DNA from: Bacteroides sp.
GTDB taxonomy: Bacteria > Bacteroidota > Bacteroidia > Bacteroidales > Bacteroidaceae
Reading direction: 5' to 3'
Length of the DNA: 26,519 bases
Assembly (NCBI GenBank): GCA_019414725.1
Contig: DXLM01000046.1
Location: 1-26,519, forward strand
Shown here piece after piece: positions 26,061 to 26,519 of this stretch (its first letter is position 1; each line of letters begins with the position of its first letter). The notes below the pieces were generated by a model. The model saw only the letters and a program-made list of their open reading frames with translations, was not told where the DNA came from and did not search any database. Made by a program: the position numbers and the translations under genes.

Positions 26061-26380
26061 TACAATATAATTTTATGATAAGAATTTGAATTTGTTTTGT
26101 ATAGTGAGCCGAAAGTTAATGGGATATATCGGGCTTTTCTAAAAGTAACCGAAAGTAGATTGGCCAAACTATACAATAAGTTAAAAACGGCGAGGACGCA
26201 AGTCTGACTATATCAATTCTTTAATTCGATTTTTCGACAGTCTAAAGTTATTCTGAATAGAGCTGATATTCAAATATTTGACCGAAGGTGAATTTATAGA
26301 AGATTTGCATTGTTTTAAATTGATACAGTTCGGATTACGTTCTCAGTTGAATTAATCTTGTTTGGCAACAGAAATCTAAT
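26061..26380. other. Intergenic region after the GH20 gene
   Basis: A 320-bp stretch without a supported gene. It contains a 9-bp inverted repeat (see 26097-26176) and a short plus-strand open stretch at about 26260-26358 that starts after a TGA, has no ATG and could be a decayed coding remnant. No terminator stands directly after the GH20 stop; the first strong one is at 26381. Confidence 0.4.
26097..26176. repeat. Small inverted repeat with internal direct repeats
   Basis: TTGTATAGT (26097-26105) is repeated inverted as ACTATACAA (26168-26176). Inside are two similar segments, CCGAAAGTTAATGGG (about 26109-26123) and CCGAAAGTAGATTGG (about 26149-26163), about 40 bp apart. The 80-bp unit carries no ORF. 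It could be a small mobile-element relic, a regulatory site or chance. Confidence 0.35.
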
Positions 26381-26420
26381 GAAAATGGGTTGATCTCATT
26401 TACGAGATCAACCCATTTTC
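26381..26420. terminator. Bidirectional terminator near the right edge
   Basis: A perfect 17-bp inverted repeat (26381-26397 with 26404-26420) with a 6-base loop, followed on the plus strand by TATGTTTTAG. It lies 45 bases beyond a possible minus-strand gene end at 26465, which it would serve at least as well as the more distant GH20 gene. Confidence 0.75.
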
Positions 26421-26464
26421 TATGTTTTAGCAAAATTTTTATCGGATAACAATGAAAAAGAATT

Positions 26465-26518
26465 TTATCCCTGTCGGCTTTCCTTAATAATCCGTCTTCT
26501 GTTGAAAATGGCAAGTGC
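26465..26518 (-). CDS. Possible C-terminus of a gene entering from the right
   Basis: The minus strand is open from the window edge for 17 codons (ALAIFNRRRIIKESRQG) and then stops with TAA at 26465-26467. The basic tail after a short hydrophobic run, and a strong hairpin 45 bases later, are what the end of a real gene would look like. This is too short to identify, and chance is possible. Confidence 0.3.
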   Translation of the reverse strand, partial: ALAIFNRRRIIKESRQG

Positions 26519-26519
26519 C

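Noticed and set aside
1..26519. CRISPR arrays, tRNA or rRNA genes, insertion sequences, integrase or phage genes
   Set aside because: No regularly spaced repeats, no cloverleaf-type or rRNA-like stretch and no transposase or recombinase motif was recognised on either strand by eye.

Overview
The window looks like chromosome of a gut Bacteroides (or close Bacteroidales relative). The signs are a SusC/SusD pair, lipoproteins with acidic residues just after the lipid-anchored cysteine, weak Shine-Dalgarno sequences, and promoter elements of the Bacteroides type (TAnnTTTG at -7, TTG about 19 bp upstream). No tRNA, rRNA, CRISPR array, insertion sequence, integrase or phage gene was found. All functional calls rest on reading the sequence; no database search was possible.

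Layout: (a) 1-600, minus strand: a signal-peptide-bearing N-terminal fragment of a GH78-type alpha-L-rhamnosidase that stops after 187 codons, probably a broken gene. (b) 708-1124: rpsO (ribosomal protein S15) with its own promoter and a strong hairpin terminator. (c) 1456-8533: a three-gene outer-membrane glycan uptake operon, made of a SusC-like TonB-dependent transporter, a SusD-like lipoprotein and a surface lipoprotein with a beta-helix-like repeat region of the kind found in pectin loci. It has no enzyme, sensor or sigma factor beside it. (d) 8552-9744, minus strand: mtnN-luxS, which detoxifies S-adenosylhomocysteine and makes the AI-2 precursor. (e) 9842-12337: a large YfhO-type membrane protein, divergent from mtnN with closely spaced promoters. 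(f) 12604-14139, minus strand: an M48-like exported protein whose HExxH motif reads RETAH. (g) 14213-21488, minus strand: seven tightly packed genes, a Wzx-type flippase followed by six predicted glycosyltransferases, without polymerase, chain-length regulator, initiating transferase or sugar-nucleotide genes. (h) 21596-23638, minus strand: metG. (i) 24063-26060: a secreted GH20-type hexosaminidase with a C-terminal LamG-like domain. (j) 26061-26519: a long intergenic stretch with a perfect 17-bp hairpin and what may be the last codons of a convergent gene at the right edge.

How the genes may work together: SusC, SusD and the beta-helix protein would capture and import a plant-type oligosaccharide, and the rhamnosidase remnant 0.9 kb away hints at a once larger rhamnogalacturonan locus (inference). 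mtnN and luxS perform consecutive steps of the activated methyl cycle. The flippase plus glycosyltransferase set would assemble one lipid-linked oligosaccharide of fixed length and move it to the periplasm. This content fits a general protein O-glycosylation locus of the Bacteroidetes type better than a capsule locus, but that is inference. No clearly novel defence, mobile or regulatory system is visible. The items most worth a second look are the orphan uptake operon, the truncated rhamnosidase, the HExxH-defective M48-like protein beside the glycan locus, and the polymerase-free glycan locus itself.
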